A stretch of DNA of 64,000 nt, taken from positions 62,001 to 126,000 of the forward strand of contig NZ_FOQD01000009.1 in assembly GCF_900113665.1 (NCBI RefSeq). Reading direction: 5' to 3'. Source of the DNA: Planctomicrobium piriforme. GTDB taxonomy: Bacteria; Planctomycetota; Planctomycetia; Planctomycetales; Planctomycetaceae. The notes under the pieces are model-generated. The model made no database searches. It was not told the DNA's origin and worked only from the letters and a program-made list of their open reading frames with translations. Shown piece after piece: positions 1 through 9,828 of this stretch. Every line of letters begins with the position of its first letter. Within the stretch, counting starts at the first letter, position 1. A program made the translations under genes and the position numbers.

Positions 1-920
1 CCCCGTTTCGTCCCCTTCGGCAGGCCGTTGACCAGCACTTTGCCGTCGGCCGTTTTCGTCAATGTCTGGGCCTCACGGAGCAGAATTTGTCCGTCCGCCT
101 GGCGTTCGATTCTCCAGGTGAGAATCTGACCGGTTTTGGCATCTTCCGTACGGTAGTAATCGAGATCCCCCCACGCGGAATCGAGCGTCAGCAACGTGAG
201 GTTGCCCATGTGTTTCTCGATCCAGGCAGGTTCGCCCAGATCTTCTTCCGCAACTGGACCGATCGTGCGGAACTTGTGGCCGTCGATGCCCCCCTCGCGG
301 ACCACGAGCCCTTGATTGAGGATCATGCAGGTGAGAATCAGACTGAAGAAGACGAGCAATGCCCCCTTCAGAAACTGGACCCAGGTGGTGGAGACCATGC
401 CGGCGGAAACGACGATGACAATCACCGTCGCCCCAACGAGAGCGACCCCTTGCCAGTGACTCAGCCCCAGCAACGGCTGCACCAGCACGCCGGCGCCGAC
501 CATCTGCGGAATCAGATAAAACAAGCTGACGACCAGCGTGCTGATTCCCACGGCCAGCTTGATGCCGCGGGACTGGAATTTCGCATCGAGGGCGTCGGCG
601 AACGTGAACTTTCCGAGGCGCTTGAGCGGTTCCGCCACCACAAACAGGGCGACAATCCAGCCGGCCAGGTATCCGATGGAATATAGGAAGCCGTCGTACC
701 CGTAGAAGGCGATCATTCCGCAAATGCCGAGGAACGACGCGGCGGACAGGTAGTCGCCGGCAAAGGCGACTCCGTTAATGAACCACGGAATCTGTCCGTG
801 GGCGGCAAAGTACCCCTGCGAGGATTTCGCACGGCTACCGAGGTAGAAGCTGAGCCCCATCGTCGCGCCGACGAAGAGCAGGAAGATGACGACCGCAATC
901 AGGCTGGGCTGGTAAATCAT
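1..920 (-). CDS. actP: Cation/acetate symporter (SSS family), C-terminus beyond the window
   Basis: The reverse strand is open from an ATG at 920 to the left edge of the window, giving about 306 residues of an unfinished protein. It begins MIYQPSLIAVVIFLLF, a first membrane helix, followed by the region GQIPWFINGVAFAGDYLSAA that is typical of sodium:solute symporters, and then several more hydrophobic segments. Family knowledge: ActP-type members take up acetate or other short monocarboxylates with sodium. After about residue 200 there is a long hydrophilic stretch (around GGIDGHKFRTIGP), an extra loop often seen in this subgroup. The start ATG overlaps the TGA of the upstream DUF485 gene (ATGA), so the two are probably translationally coupled, as in yjcH-actP. 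The substrate is inferred from this pairing. Confidence 0.85.
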   Translation of the reverse strand, partial: MIYQPSLIAVVIFLLFVGATMGLSFYLGSRAKSSQGYFAAHGQIPWFINGVAFAGDYLSAASFLGICGMIAFYGYDGFLYSIGYLAGWIVALFVVAEPLKRLGKFTFADALDAKFQSRGIKLAVGISTLVVSLFYLIPQMVGAGVLVQPLLGLSHWQGVALVGATVIVIVVSAGMVSTTWVQFLKGALLVFFSLILTCMILNQGLVVREGGIDGHKFRTIGPVAEEDLGEPAWIEKHMGNLTLLTLDSAWGDLDYYRTEDAKTGQILTWRIERQADGQILLREAQTLTKTADGKVLVNGLPKGTKR

Positions 921-1150
921 GGCTGGCCGCTCCGACGATCGCCGCTGGCAAAGCAGAGCGCTCCGTAGAGCAGGGAGAGCACCAAAGCGACAATAATCAG
1001 GGCGAAGCCGTAAAGAATGGCCAGATTCACATTCGGAATCGGCGTCTGGGCCATGGTCTCCGGAGAAAAGGCATTCAGTCCGACAAATCCGGCGTAAAAC
1101 ACCAGATAAATTGCGAACAACACCAGCCCGATCCGCGCATTTCTCGACAT
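917..1150 (-). CDS. DUF485 small inner-membrane protein (YjcH-like)
   Basis: This 77-residue protein has two hydrophobic helices (about 7-27 and 43-66) and a basic start, MSRNARIG. DUF485 proteins typically sit directly upstream of acetate/cation symporter genes, and here the stop codon overlaps the symporter start by one base. It is probably an accessory subunit or stability factor of the transporter. Family membership rests on size, topology and neighbour, not on a search. Confidence 0.8.
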   Translation of the reverse strand: MSRNARIGLVLFAIYLVFYAGFVGLNAFSPETMAQTPIPNVNLAILYGFALIIVALVLSLLYGALCFASGDRRSGQP

Positions 1151-1207
1151 GAGCCCCCCGCCCCGTTGCCTGAAGTCGCGCTGAAGATACTGGCAAGCGC
1201 GGTGCAG

Positions 1208-1249
1208 AGTCTAGTGTTGAGAGTTGATCGCTGAGTGTTGAGAGTGGAG
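1208..1249. repeat. Degenerate heptamer array, six units (consensus NGTTGAG)
   Basis: Six 7-bp units follow without a gap: AGTCTAG, TGTTGAG, AGTTGAT, CGCTGAG, TGTTGAG, AGTGGAG. The array lies in the divergent gap between the DUF485 gene and moxR. It is the first of a family of such arrays; see the findings. Confidence 0.8.
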
Positions 1250-1396
1250 GGAGCGACAAAGTGCTGCCAGCTCTTCCCAATTCACTGTCGACCCTCACTG
1301 TTCGGTCACTCCCTCTTGGCGGATTGTCCGGCGACACCTTACGATGGGGGGGCGGCGGCCATCCCGTCGCGGACCAGCACAGCCAAGGATCACGCG

Positions 1397-2464
<1,068 letters not shown>

Positions 2465-2466
2465 AG

Positions 2467-2539
2467 ACGTTGAACGTTGAGGGTTTATCGTTGAGAGAAG
2501 ATTCTCAACGTCTCAACGATAAACGCTCAACGATGAAAA
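2467..2539. repeat. Inverted heptamer array between moxR and DUF58 gene
   Basis: Four forward units (ACGTTGA, ACGTTGA, GGGTTTA, TCGTTGA) are followed after about 9 bases by reversed units (CTCAACG, CTCAACG, ATAAACG, CTCAACG). The two arms can pair over about 22 bp with one mismatch, leaving a short loop. There is no T-run after the stem, so it is not a classical terminator. It could still stabilise the moxR 3' end or reduce expression of the downstream gene. Confidence 0.8.
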
Positions 2540-2542
2540 CCC

Positions 2543-3457
2543 ATGCCCAAACCTGATCACGACCGCATGTTGCCGCCGGAAGCGCTCGCGCGGATTTCTC
2601 GCCTGGAGATTCAGGCCCGGCATGTGGTCGAAGGGTTTATTTCAGGCCAGCACCGCAGTCCGTTCTTCGGGCAGTCGATCGAATTCGCCCAGCACCGCGA
2701 GTATGTGGCCGGTGACGACATTCGCCGCGTCGACTGGAAGGTGTGGTCGAAGACCGACCGCTACTACCTGAAGCTGTACGAAGAAGAGACCAATCTGCGG
2801 ACGACGATTCTCGTCGATGCCAGTGAGTCGATGCAGTTCGGTTCGAAGAAAGAGGGCAATAAGTACGACTTCGCCTGTTCGATTGCGGCGGCGCTGACGT
2901 ACCTGATGCTGCGTCAGCAGGATGCCGTGAGCCTGGCGGTGTTCGACGAGCAGATTCGTAACCGCGCCCCGTCGCGCAGCGCCCTCAATCACCTCGGGAC
3001 GATTTTGTCGGTGCTGGCGATCGAGCAGCCGAAGCAGAAGACCGACATGCTTGGATTGCTCAAGACGGTCGCGGACGAGAAGTCGCAGAAGGGGATGGTC
3101 ATTCTCATCTCTGATTTCTTTGCCGACCGAGACAATCTGTTCAAAGGGCTCTCGCTGCTCCGCAAACGGGGGCACGACGTGATGCTGTTTCACGTTCTCG
3201 ACGATGAAGAACTCGACTTCAATTTTGCCGGCACCACGAAGTTCGAAGGTCTCGAAGAGACCGGTTCGATCACCTGTGACCCAAAATCGCTGCGCGACGG
3301 CTACCTAGCAGCGATGCAGGCGTTTCTGGAAGACCTGCGGCGACGATGTGCGAGAAACGTAATCGATTACCAGACCATCCGCACCAGCACCCCCCTTGAT
3401 GCCGTCTTGCGCCACTATATGAACCACCGCGTCGGCATGCGGGGCTCGGTCAGGTGA
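2543..3457 (+). CDS. DUF58 domain protein with VWA-like fold
   Basis: This soluble protein of 304 residues has no membrane segments. The DUF58 signature runs from about residue 51 to 82 (HREYVAGDDIRRVDWKVW). It is followed by VDASESMQ (91-98), a DxSxS-type metal-site motif of von Willebrand A folds. DUF58 proteins pair with MoxR ATPases and are thought to be part of a membrane-stress or protein-maturation complex; the exact role is unknown. It follows moxR by 78 bases, which are filled by an inverted repeat array. The ATG at 2543 has only a weak ribosome-binding site. Confidence 0.92.
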   Translation: MPKPDHDRMLPPEALARISRLEIQARHVVEGFISGQHRSPFFGQSIEFAQHREYVAGDDIRRVDWKVWSKTDRYYLKLYEEETNLRTTILVDASESMQFGSKKEGNKYDFACSIAAALTYLMLRQQDAVSLAVFDEQIRNRAPSRSALNHLGTILSVLAIEQPKQKTDMLGLLKTVADEKSQKGMVILISDFFADRDNLFKGLSLLRKRGHDVMLFHVLDDEELDFNFAGTTKFEGLEETGSITCDPKSLRDGYLAAMQAFLEDLRRRCARNVIDYQTIRTSTPLDAVLRHYMNHRVGMRGSVR

Positions 3458-3461
3458 GGAG

Positions 3462-3619
3462 GAGTCCAGTGTCGAGTGTCCAGAGCCAGGATAGGGAATC
3501 AGGCTTGAGGCCCGAGACTTGAGGCGTGAGGAAAGAAAAACTTCTCAAGTCTCACGCCTCGGGTCTCACCACTCCTCTCAATGGCCCAATGACAAATGAC
3601 CATTGACTAATGACAAATT
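3462..3619. repeat. Composite heptamer arrays, with inverted halves
   Basis: Three word sets follow one another. Units GAGTCCA, GTGTCGA, GTGTCCA and GAGCCAG occupy 3462-3489. Units GCTTGAG, GCCCGAG, ACTTGAG and GCGTGAG occupy 3503-3530, and reversed units TCTCAAG, TCTCACG, CCTCGGG and TCTCACC occupy 3543-3570. Units TCAATGG, CCCAATG, ACAAATG, ACCATTG, ACTAATG and ACAAATT occupy 3578-3619. The last set is nearly identical to the one at 9917-9958. This fills the gap after the DUF58 gene. Confidence 0.8.
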
Positions 3620-3686
3620 ATTACTCGCTCGCCCGAGTTCGGCTTACCAATCCGTCGAGAATCAGACCAGACTGCCGCGTTGTTCT

Positions 3687-3746
3687 CTCAACGCTAAACC
3701 CTCAACGCTCAACGCTTCTTCAACCTTAAACCATCAACCCTCCCCC
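3687..3746. repeat. Heptamer array of the CTCAACG / TTAAACC type
   Basis: The units are CTCAACG, CTAAACC, CTCAACG, CTCAACG, then after a four-base slip TTCAACC, TTAAACC, ATCAACC, CTCCCCC. The array ends three bases before the EamA start codon, in the place where a ribosome-binding site would normally be. Similar words recur at 9981-10012. Confidence 0.75.
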
Positions 3747-3749
3747 GCC

Positions 3750-4190
3750 ATGACATCCAAGCAGCTTGCGCTTTTGATCGGGGGGCTGATTCCGGCGGTG
3801 GCGCTGGGGTTTGCGGCGGTGTGTCAGAAGCTGGCGTCGCAGCAAGGGATCGGGGCGGGTCCGTTTTTGATTGTCGGCGGACTGGTCATCAGTGCTGTCG
3901 GGGGCGTCTTTCTGCTGGTCGAACGGGACGCGACGATTCAATGGCAGGCGGCCGGCTACACCGCGCTGTTCGCCCTCTGCTGGGCAACCGCCACTGGTCT
4001 CATCTCCTTCGCACTGCGAAAACTCGGCGGGTCGATGAGCCAGCTTGTCCCGATCTACAACATGAACACGCTGATCGCCGTCCTGGCAGGGCTGGTGCTG
4101 CTGGCGGAATGGAAAACTGTCAGCCCGCCGAAAATCCTGGCCGCCGCCGTCCTGATCATCGCCGGCGGAGTGCTGGCGGCGAGAAGCTGA
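3750..4190 (+). CDS. EamA/DMT-type small membrane protein
   Basis: The protein is 146 residues from the ATG at 3750 (MTSKQLALLIGG). It has four to five hydrophobic helices and the EamA-like segment SMSQLVPIYNMNTLIAVLAG followed by WKTVSPPKILAAAVLIIAGG. It corresponds to one EamA half-repeat, so it probably works as a dimer, like small drug/metabolite transporters. The substrate is unknown. No ribosome-binding site is visible; a heptamer array abuts the start. Confidence 0.75.
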   Translation: MTSKQLALLIGGLIPAVALGFAAVCQKLASQQGIGAGPFLIVGGLVISAVGGVFLLVERDATIQWQAAGYTALFALCWATATGLISFALRKLGGSMSQLVPIYNMNTLIAVLAGLVLLAEWKTVSPPKILAAAVLIIAGGVLAARS

Positions 4191-4274
4191 TATTGCTCTT
4201 GGAAGGCATTTCCAACAGAGCCTTTCGGCTGAGCGTATTATCTGGGACTGAATGTCGGACGTTGAGGGTCAATC

Positions 4275-4946
4275 ATGTTTGTCTGCTGGCAACTTCTGGC
4301 TGGAATGCCGTCATTTGATTTGACGGACGTTGCCAAAATGCGTCTGGACAGTATCTCGTTCTTTATCATGCTGCTGTTGCTTTCAGCGGCTGGCGTCTGG
4401 GGACTGTGGAACCTGCTCGCCCGTGATGTCCCCCGGTTGCCGGCCATCCGCTATAGGACCGCGCTGGCGGCCACGGTTCTGTGGGGACTGTTGTTCATCG
4501 TCGTGCTGACGATGATTTCCGGTGCCCGCGAACTGCTGACGCCGGGTGCCTGGAAAAAGACAGGTTACACCTACACGCTTCAGGAAACAGAGAAAGCTCA
4601 GACATCGTCTGAGCAGCAACCTGACACGACTCTCATGACGGAGCGCAGGGCACGTCTTGAACTGTTGCGGTTGATGCTCTGGGCCGCTGCGGCGGGTCAT
4701 GAAGGGAAGTTTCCTGCTTCGATCGCGGAGAGCGGAGTCGCGAACGAATTGTGGCAGCAACCTGGCGTGACAAACGTCATGTACGGCTATCACGGCGGAA
4801 AGCAGGTTGGTGGCGAGATTGAACCGTTGGTGTACGAGTTCGATGTGTATGGAGAAGGTGAGAGTCTCATCCTCGACACGTCAGGGATGATTCGTGCGAC
4901 AAACGAGATCGCGAAAACTCCGGCTCCTCCGGGGGGGCGGCCATGA
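4275..4946 (+). CDS. Membrane protein of unknown function, partner of the DUF1559-like gene
   Basis: The frame gives 223 residues; MRLDSISFFIML at about residue 22 is an alternative start. Two hydrophobic helices lie at about 26-48 and 62-85, followed by a hydrophilic domain containing LRLMLWAAAAGHEGKFPASI, YGYHGGKQVGGE and VYEFDVYGEGESLILDTSGMI. This resembles the small processed-pilin or secretion-associated domains common in planctomycetes, but I cannot assign a family. Its last codons overlap the start of the next gene (ATGA), so the two are almost certainly co-expressed and may interact. Confidence 0.6.
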   Translation: MFVCWQLLAGMPSFDLTDVAKMRLDSISFFIMLLLLSAAGVWGLWNLLARDVPRLPAIRYRTALAATVLWGLLFIVVLTMISGARELLTPGAWKKTGYTYTLQETEKAQTSSEQQPDTTLMTERRARLELLRLMLWAAAAGHEGKFPASIAESGVANELWQQPGVTNVMYGYHGGKQVGGEIEPLVYEFDVYGEGESLILDTSGMIRATNEIAKTPAPPGGRP

Positions 4947-5986
4947 CATCTCCGCAAAACAAAGTACTTCATTATGTGATCTATGGAATGTTGGGGTTGC
5001 TTCTGCTGGCATGCGCAGGTGTGACCTTCGTGCACATGACCCTTTTTCGTCTAGTCATCGGCTGGATCTTTTTTGCTCGCGATGTCTTCCCGCAAGTGCA
5101 GGTGTCCATTCCCGGCGTGCTGACAGCAGGTTTTTGTCTGGCAATGTTCATTGCTGGCTTGCACCTGATCTGTCAGAGAGTTTCCATTCGATACAGTCAA
5201 TCAAAATGGCCGTTGCGCTGGACCTTCTCGATCAGTGGGATCGTCATCCTGATGTTTGTCGCAGGGACATCCGCAGTGGCGATTCTTCATCAGGGCACCT
5301 GGCTGTTCGGAGGAGATGCGCCGATTCTGAGGAATAGTTTCAGAGAATATTTCGATGCCAATGAATCGAAAAAGCACCTGAAACAGATGGGTCTGGCGAT
5401 TCACAATCGTGCGGAGCAGGCTGATGGGCAACTTCCCCAAGGGGGATTGTTCGATCAGGATGGGCGAGGCTTACATAGTTGGGAAACCCAGATTCTTCCT
5501 TTTCTTGACCAACCGGACCTCGCTGCAAAGATCGATCTGAAGATACCCTGGACCGACGCTGCACAAAGCGAACTCTTCCGAAAAGAGTTACCGGTCTTTT
5601 TGAGGCCTGGAGTCAAGGTGGAACCAGTCGATGGGTTTGCACCGAGCCACTATGCAATAAACTCACACTTGATGAGTCTTGAGAAGCCGCTGCGATTACA
5701 AGATGTCAAAGACGGGCTTTCCAACACTCTGTTCATCGGCGAAGTTGATACCAATCCGCGTGCCTGGGGGGACCCCGTGAATTGGCGCGATCCCAGCCTG
5801 GGACTGCGTCCCTCGCCGCTCACATTTTCGTCCCCGGACCTTCACAGCATGAAATCCTACTCCGCAGGTGTGCTGTTCTTGCTGGGAAATGGCAGTGCCC
5901 ACCGTATTTCGAAGGACATCGATCCTGCGGTGTTGAAAGTCCTCTCAACCCCCAACGGCGGTGAACAGATTCCTGCCGAATTCTGA
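4943..5986 (+). CDS. Multi-helix membrane protein with DUF1559-like C-terminal domain
   Basis: The product is 347 residues with three hydrophobic segments (about 9-31, 51-75 and 92-113). A domain matching the core of DUF1559 pseudopilins follows: LKQMGLAIHNRAEQ, then LHSWETQILPFLDQPDL, then GLSNTLFIGEVDT, and near the end HSMKSYSAGVLFLLGNGS, a degenerate form of the H-x9-DG end motif. The prepilin cleavage leader (FTLIELLVVI) is absent and replaced by ordinary helices, so it should not be processed like a pilin. It is coupled to 4275-4946. Function unknown. Confidence 0.7.
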   Translation: MTSPQNKVLHYVIYGMLGLLLLACAGVTFVHMTLFRLVIGWIFFARDVFPQVQVSIPGVLTAGFCLAMFIAGLHLICQRVSIRYSQSKWPLRWTFSISGIVILMFVAGTSAVAILHQGTWLFGGDAPILRNSFREYFDANESKKHLKQMGLAIHNRAEQADGQLPQGGLFDQDGRGLHSWETQILPFLDQPDLAAKIDLKIPWTDAAQSELFRKELPVFLRPGVKVEPVDGFAPSHYAINSHLMSLEKPLRLQDVKDGLSNTLFIGEVDTNPRAWGDPVNWRDPSLGLRPSPLTFSSPDLHSMKSYSAGVLFLLGNGSAHRISKDIDPAVLKVLSTPNGGEQIPAEF

Positions 5987-5994
5987 AGCGGCTT

Positions 5995-8658
5995 TTACTT
6001 CAACTTTCCCTGTAACTTGTGCAACGCCTGCAGTGCTGCCAGCGGGGTGAGTTCGTCGAGCTTCATGTCGCGGAGTTCGTCCAGTAACGGGTGTTCCGGT
6101 TCCACGAAGAGCGAGAGCTGCCGCGAGTTCTGGCGTTTTCTCGCCGGGATCTTCATCTTGCCCACTTCGTCGTGGTGATCGGTTTCGAGAGTCGAGAGGA
6201 TTACGTTGGCTCGGGTGAGGACTTCCCGCGGCACGCCGGCGAGTCGGGCGACGTGGATGCCGTAACTGCGGTCGGCGGCACCCGGCACGATTTTGTGCAG
6301 AAACACGACGTCGCCGTTTTCTTCATGCACCGCGACGTTCCAGTTGCAGACGCGCGGCATCGTCTGCGGCAACTCGGTCAGTTCGTGGTAGTGGGTGGCG
6401 AACAGCGTGCGGCAGCCGACATGGTCGTGCAGGTATTCCGTGATTGCCCAGGCGAGCGAGATGCCGTCGTAGGTGCTGGTTCCACGGCCGATTTCGTCGA
6501 GAATCACCAGGCTGCGATTGGTCGCGGTGTTCAGAATACGGGCTGTCTCGGTCATTTCGACCATGAATGTCGACTGCCCTTTGCCCAGTTCGTCGCTGGC
6601 GCCTACCCGTGCGAAGATGCGGTCGGCCACGCCGATCCGAGCCGAGCCAGCCGGTAGAAACGAACCCATCTGGGCGAGGATCGTCAGCAACGCGGCCTGA
6701 CGGATATACGTACTTTTTCCCGCCATGTTCGGCCCGGTGATCAGCGCCATGATCGGGGCAGGTTTGTCGGAACCGTCGAGAGAGATTCCCAGCACGGCAT
6801 CGTTGGGAACGAATTCACCGGCAGGCTTCAATCGGTCGAGCACCGGATGACGCCCTTCGCGGATTTCTAAACAGGGCTCGTCGACAATCACCGGGCGGCA
6901 ATATCCTTGCCGGCCTGCCAGCGTTGCCAGACTGGCAAGCACATCCAGCACCGCCAGCACTTCCGCCGTCTGCTGCAGTTGAGGACAGGCGCTCCCCACC
7001 TTGTTCCGTAGATCCTGAAACAGTTCCTGTTCGAGTGCCTGTGACTGTCCTTCGGCCCGCAGGACCCGTTCTTCGTACTCCTTGAGTTCCGGAGTGATGA
7101 AGCGTTCGAGGTTCTTCAGCGTCTGCTTGCGGATGTAATCGGTCGGCACTTTGTGCATGTGGACGGCGGTGACTTCGAGGTAATACCCGAAGACTTTATT
7201 GAAGCCGACCTTCATCGAGGAGATGCCGGTCCGTTCGATCTGCTTCGCCTGATACTCGGCGATCCATTTCTTCCCCCCCTGAGCGAGGTCGCGGAGTTCA
7301 TCGAGTCCGGCATGTCGGCCGACCCGGACGATCCCTCCTTCGGTGGCTGACAGCGGCGGCTCGTCGACGAGCGTACTCTCGATCTCAGCCCGCACTTCGG
7401 CGCAGAGTTCGAGTCGGGCGTCGAGCATTTTGAGCAGATCGGATGTGCGGCCGGCGAGCTTGGCCTTCAATCGCGGCAGCAGTGCGAGTGTCTTGGCGAG
7501 GGAACTGAGGTCGCGGGGGCTGGCCCGGAGCGTGGCCACTCGGGCGGAGAGCCGCTGCAGGTCGTAGGCTTCGCCGAGCAGTTCGCGGAGTTCGCGACAG
7601 AGCCGGCTGTCGCGGACCAGTTCTTCAACGGCGTCGAGCCGGCGTTCGATGGCGAGGCGATCGGTGAGGGGATTCGAGAGCCAGTCCATCAGCAGCCGCG
7701 CCCCCATCGGGGTGCAGGTTTCATCGAGAACGCTCACTAGCGAACCATCGCGCTGGCCTTCCCGTTGCGTTCTGGTCAGTTCGAGGCTGCGGCGAGTTGT
7801 TTCATCGATCAGCAGGTTCGTGCCCTGGCGATACGGCTCAAGTCGGACAATGTGCCCGAGAGAGGTCTTTTGCGTTTCCTGCACATATTCGAGCAAGGCC
7901 CCGGCGGCCGTGATGCCGCAGGTGTCTTCGTCCGAGAGATCGAAACCTTCGAGCGTTTTCGTGCCGAAATGACCGAGCAGAATCTCTTTGCAGTGCTGGG
8001 CCGCGAATGACCAGGCAGGCCGTTCGGTGAGAATCGGGCCATCGAGCTCCATCAACGCCGTGAAGACCGGGTGTGTTTTGATGTGGTCTGGTACCAGGCA
8101 TTCGGCTGGCTCGATGCGGGCGAGTTCATCGAGAAAAGCGAGCCGCGATCCGAGCGCGCCGGCATCGTCTTTCTGTTCAACGTCGACGCACTGAAATTTG
8201 CCGGTCGAGAGTTCGAGCCAGGCGATGCCGACTCGATCTTTGAAAGGACAGACGGCAGCCAGGAAATTGCTGCGACGGGGGTCGAGCAGGGCTTCGTCGG
8301 TGAGGGTGCCGGGGGTGACGATTCTGGTTACTTCGCGGCGGACCATCCCCTTGGCAGTCTTGGGATCTTCGACCTGTTCGCAGATGGCGGCTTTGTGCCC
8401 GCTGGAGATCAGCTTGCGGAGGTAGCCTTCGAGGGCGTGATAGGGAAAACCGGCCATCGGCACCGGATTGGCCGACCCCTTGTCGCGGCTGGTGAGCGTG
8501 AGGCCGAGGACTTTGGCGGCGATCTGGGCGTCTTCGTGAAACAGCTCGTAGAAGTCTCCCATGCGAAACAGCAGGATGGTGCCAGGCGTTTCGGCCTTTA
8601 CCTCCTGATACCGCTGCATCATGGGCGTCAGTTTGGTCTCGTCCTTGGTGGAACTCAT
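5995..8658 (-). CDS. mutS: DNA mismatch repair protein MutS
   Basis: At 887 residues this is the normal length for MutS1. The mismatch-recognition motif FYE is at 36-38 (in MGDFYELF), and Walker A GPNMAGKST is at 642-650. The ATPase signature DEIGRGTSTYDG and the dimerisation element ATHYHEL follow. The C-terminal helix-turn-helix region around LSLFVEPEHPLLDEL is present. MutS binds mispairs and starts strand-specific repair with MutL. It is convergent with the gene ending at 5986, only 8 bases away, and no terminator is visible between them. Confidence 0.98.
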   Translation of the reverse strand: MSSTKDETKLTPMMQRYQEVKAETPGTILLFRMGDFYELFHEDAQIAAKVLGLTLTSRDKGSANPVPMAGFPYHALEGYLRKLISSGHKAAICEQVEDPKTAKGMVRREVTRIVTPGTLTDEALLDPRRSNFLAAVCPFKDRVGIAWLELSTGKFQCVDVEQKDDAGALGSRLAFLDELARIEPAECLVPDHIKTHPVFTALMELDGPILTERPAWSFAAQHCKEILLGHFGTKTLEGFDLSDEDTCGITAAGALLEYVQETQKTSLGHIVRLEPYRQGTNLLIDETTRRSLELTRTQREGQRDGSLVSVLDETCTPMGARLLMDWLSNPLTDRLAIERRLDAVEELVRDSRLCRELRELLGEAYDLQRLSARVATLRASPRDLSSLAKTLALLPRLKAKLAGRTSDLLKMLDARLELCAEVRAEIESTLVDEPPLSATEGGIVRVGRHAGLDELRDLAQGGKKWIAEYQAKQIERTGISSMKVGFNKVFGYYLEVTAVHMHKVPTDYIRKQTLKNLERFITPELKEYEERVLRAEGQSQALEQELFQDLRNKVGSACPQLQQTAEVLAVLDVLASLATLAGRQGYCRPVIVDEPCLEIREGRHPVLDRLKPAGEFVPNDAVLGISLDGSDKPAPIMALITGPNMAGKSTYIRQAALLTILAQMGSFLPAGSARIGVADRIFARVGASDELGKGQSTFMVEMTETARILNTATNRSLVILDEIGRGTSTYDGISLAWAITEYLHDHVGCRTLFATHYHELTELPQTMPRVCNWNVAVHEENGDVVFLHKIVPGAADRSYGIHVARLAGVPREVLTRANVILSTLETDHHDEVGKMKIPARKRQNSRQLSLFVEPEHPLLDELRDMKLDELTPLAALQALHKLQGKLK

Positions 8659-8898
8659 TGCCAGAAATCTATGGAGAGCAGGGCCGCGTCCAGCGCGAAA
8701 CCCGCATCACAACAATCCTGATTGCGAAAATCAATCTCGCAAAGATTCTGTGCGTTGATGCTGAGACGCCAATCAGCCCCCGGTTCTTCCGGCACTGCGC
8801 ACCCGCACCACGGCAATTCGATGTCTGTTGCAAGACATTTGCAGAAAACTGATTAGAATGACATGTTTCCGCCTCTTTGCTGATTCTGCTGAACGTCA

Positions 8899-9828
8899 AT
8901 GAGTTCGACCCTTCTGGTTTTGGCCGTTTATTGCGTCTTGATTGTGGCTGCATCCCTATTGGGGGGGCGGTTGCCGTCGCTGGTGCGCCTGACCCACAAA
9001 CGGATGCAGTTGCTCATCAGTTTTGTCGGCGGGCTGATGCTGGGGATCGCCATCTTTCACATGCTCCCGCACGCGATTGCCGCACTGGGGCCGAATGATA
9101 TTGATCGCGTCGCCGTCTGCCTGATGCTGGGCATGGTGGTGATGTTCTTTCTGCTCCGGGCCTTCCATTTTCATCAGCATGACCCGCAACAAGGGCCTGT
9201 CGAAGAGCACTCGCACGACCATGATCACGGGCACGACCACGATCACGACGATGGTGTTCCCCATCAGCATGCAGTAGCGAAGATGTCAGGCGAACTGGAC
9301 TGGCTGGGAGTTTTTCTGGGGCTGTCGCTGCATACTCTGATCGACGGCCTGGCACTAGGGGCGAGTCTCGAAGGGGATGCGCTGCACCAGCACAGCGGCT
9401 GGGTGCTGGGGCTGGGAACGTTCCTGGCCATCGTGCTGCATAAACCGCTCGACGCCCTGTCGATTACGTCGCTGATGCAGGCGGCACACTGGTCGCCTCG
9501 CTGGCAGATCGCGGTGAATGCAGGCTTTGCGATGATGTGCCCGTTAGGGGCGCTGCTGTTTCTGGGAGGTGCGAACTGGCTGGTCGAACAGCAGTCGATA
9601 TTGATCGGGACGATGCTCGCTTTTTCGGCGGGCGTCTTTCTGTGCATCTCGCTGAGCGATCTGTTGCCGGAAATGGAGTTTCATTCCCACCACCGCATTC
9701 CGCTGAGCATCGCACTGCTGCTGGGAATCGCCCTCGCCTGGGGCATCCGCTGGCTCGAACCCGCCAGCGCGCATCAGATGAAGCGAGCGGCGCCGGTGTC
9801 TAGTGTCGAATGGGGCGGGGTTGAGTGA
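8899..9828 (+). CDS. ZIP family divalent metal transporter
   Basis: The 309-residue product has about eight hydrophobic helices. A histidine/aspartate-rich loop lies between helices 3 and 4 (about 94-120, HSHDHDHGHDHDHDDG). The ZIP helix signature HTLIDGLALGAS and the second binding helix IVLHKPLDALSI supply metal-binding His, Asp and Glu. It should import zinc or a related divalent cation. The gap to the divergent mutS is 240 bases; I see no clear Zur-like palindrome there. The stop codon lies inside a heptamer repeat array. Confidence 0.93.
   Translation: MSSTLLVLAVYCVLIVAASLLGGRLPSLVRLTHKRMQLLISFVGGLMLGIAIFHMLPHAIAALGPNDIDRVAVCLMLGMVVMFFLLRAFHFHQHDPQQGPVEEHSHDHDHGHDHDHDDGVPHQHAVAKMSGELDWLGVFLGLSLHTLIDGLALGASLEGDALHQHSGWVLGLGTFLAIVLHKPLDALSITSLMQAAHWSPRWQIAVNAGFAMMCPLGALLFLGGANWLVEQQSILIGTMLAFSAGVFLCISLSDLLPEMEFHSHHRIPLSIALLLGIALAWGIRWLEPASAHQMKRAAPVSSVEWGGVE

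Noticed and set aside
73..723. Open frames on both strands within the first 0.7 kb
   Set aside because: They are shadows of the symporter gene, whose true frame runs off the left edge of the window.
3462..3619. Possible CRISPR array
   Set aside because: The units are 7 bp without spacers, vary between units, and no cas gene is present.
8659..8898. Search for a Zur-like palindrome between mutS and the ZIP gene
   Set aside because: No convincing inverted repeat was found, so no zinc operator is claimed.
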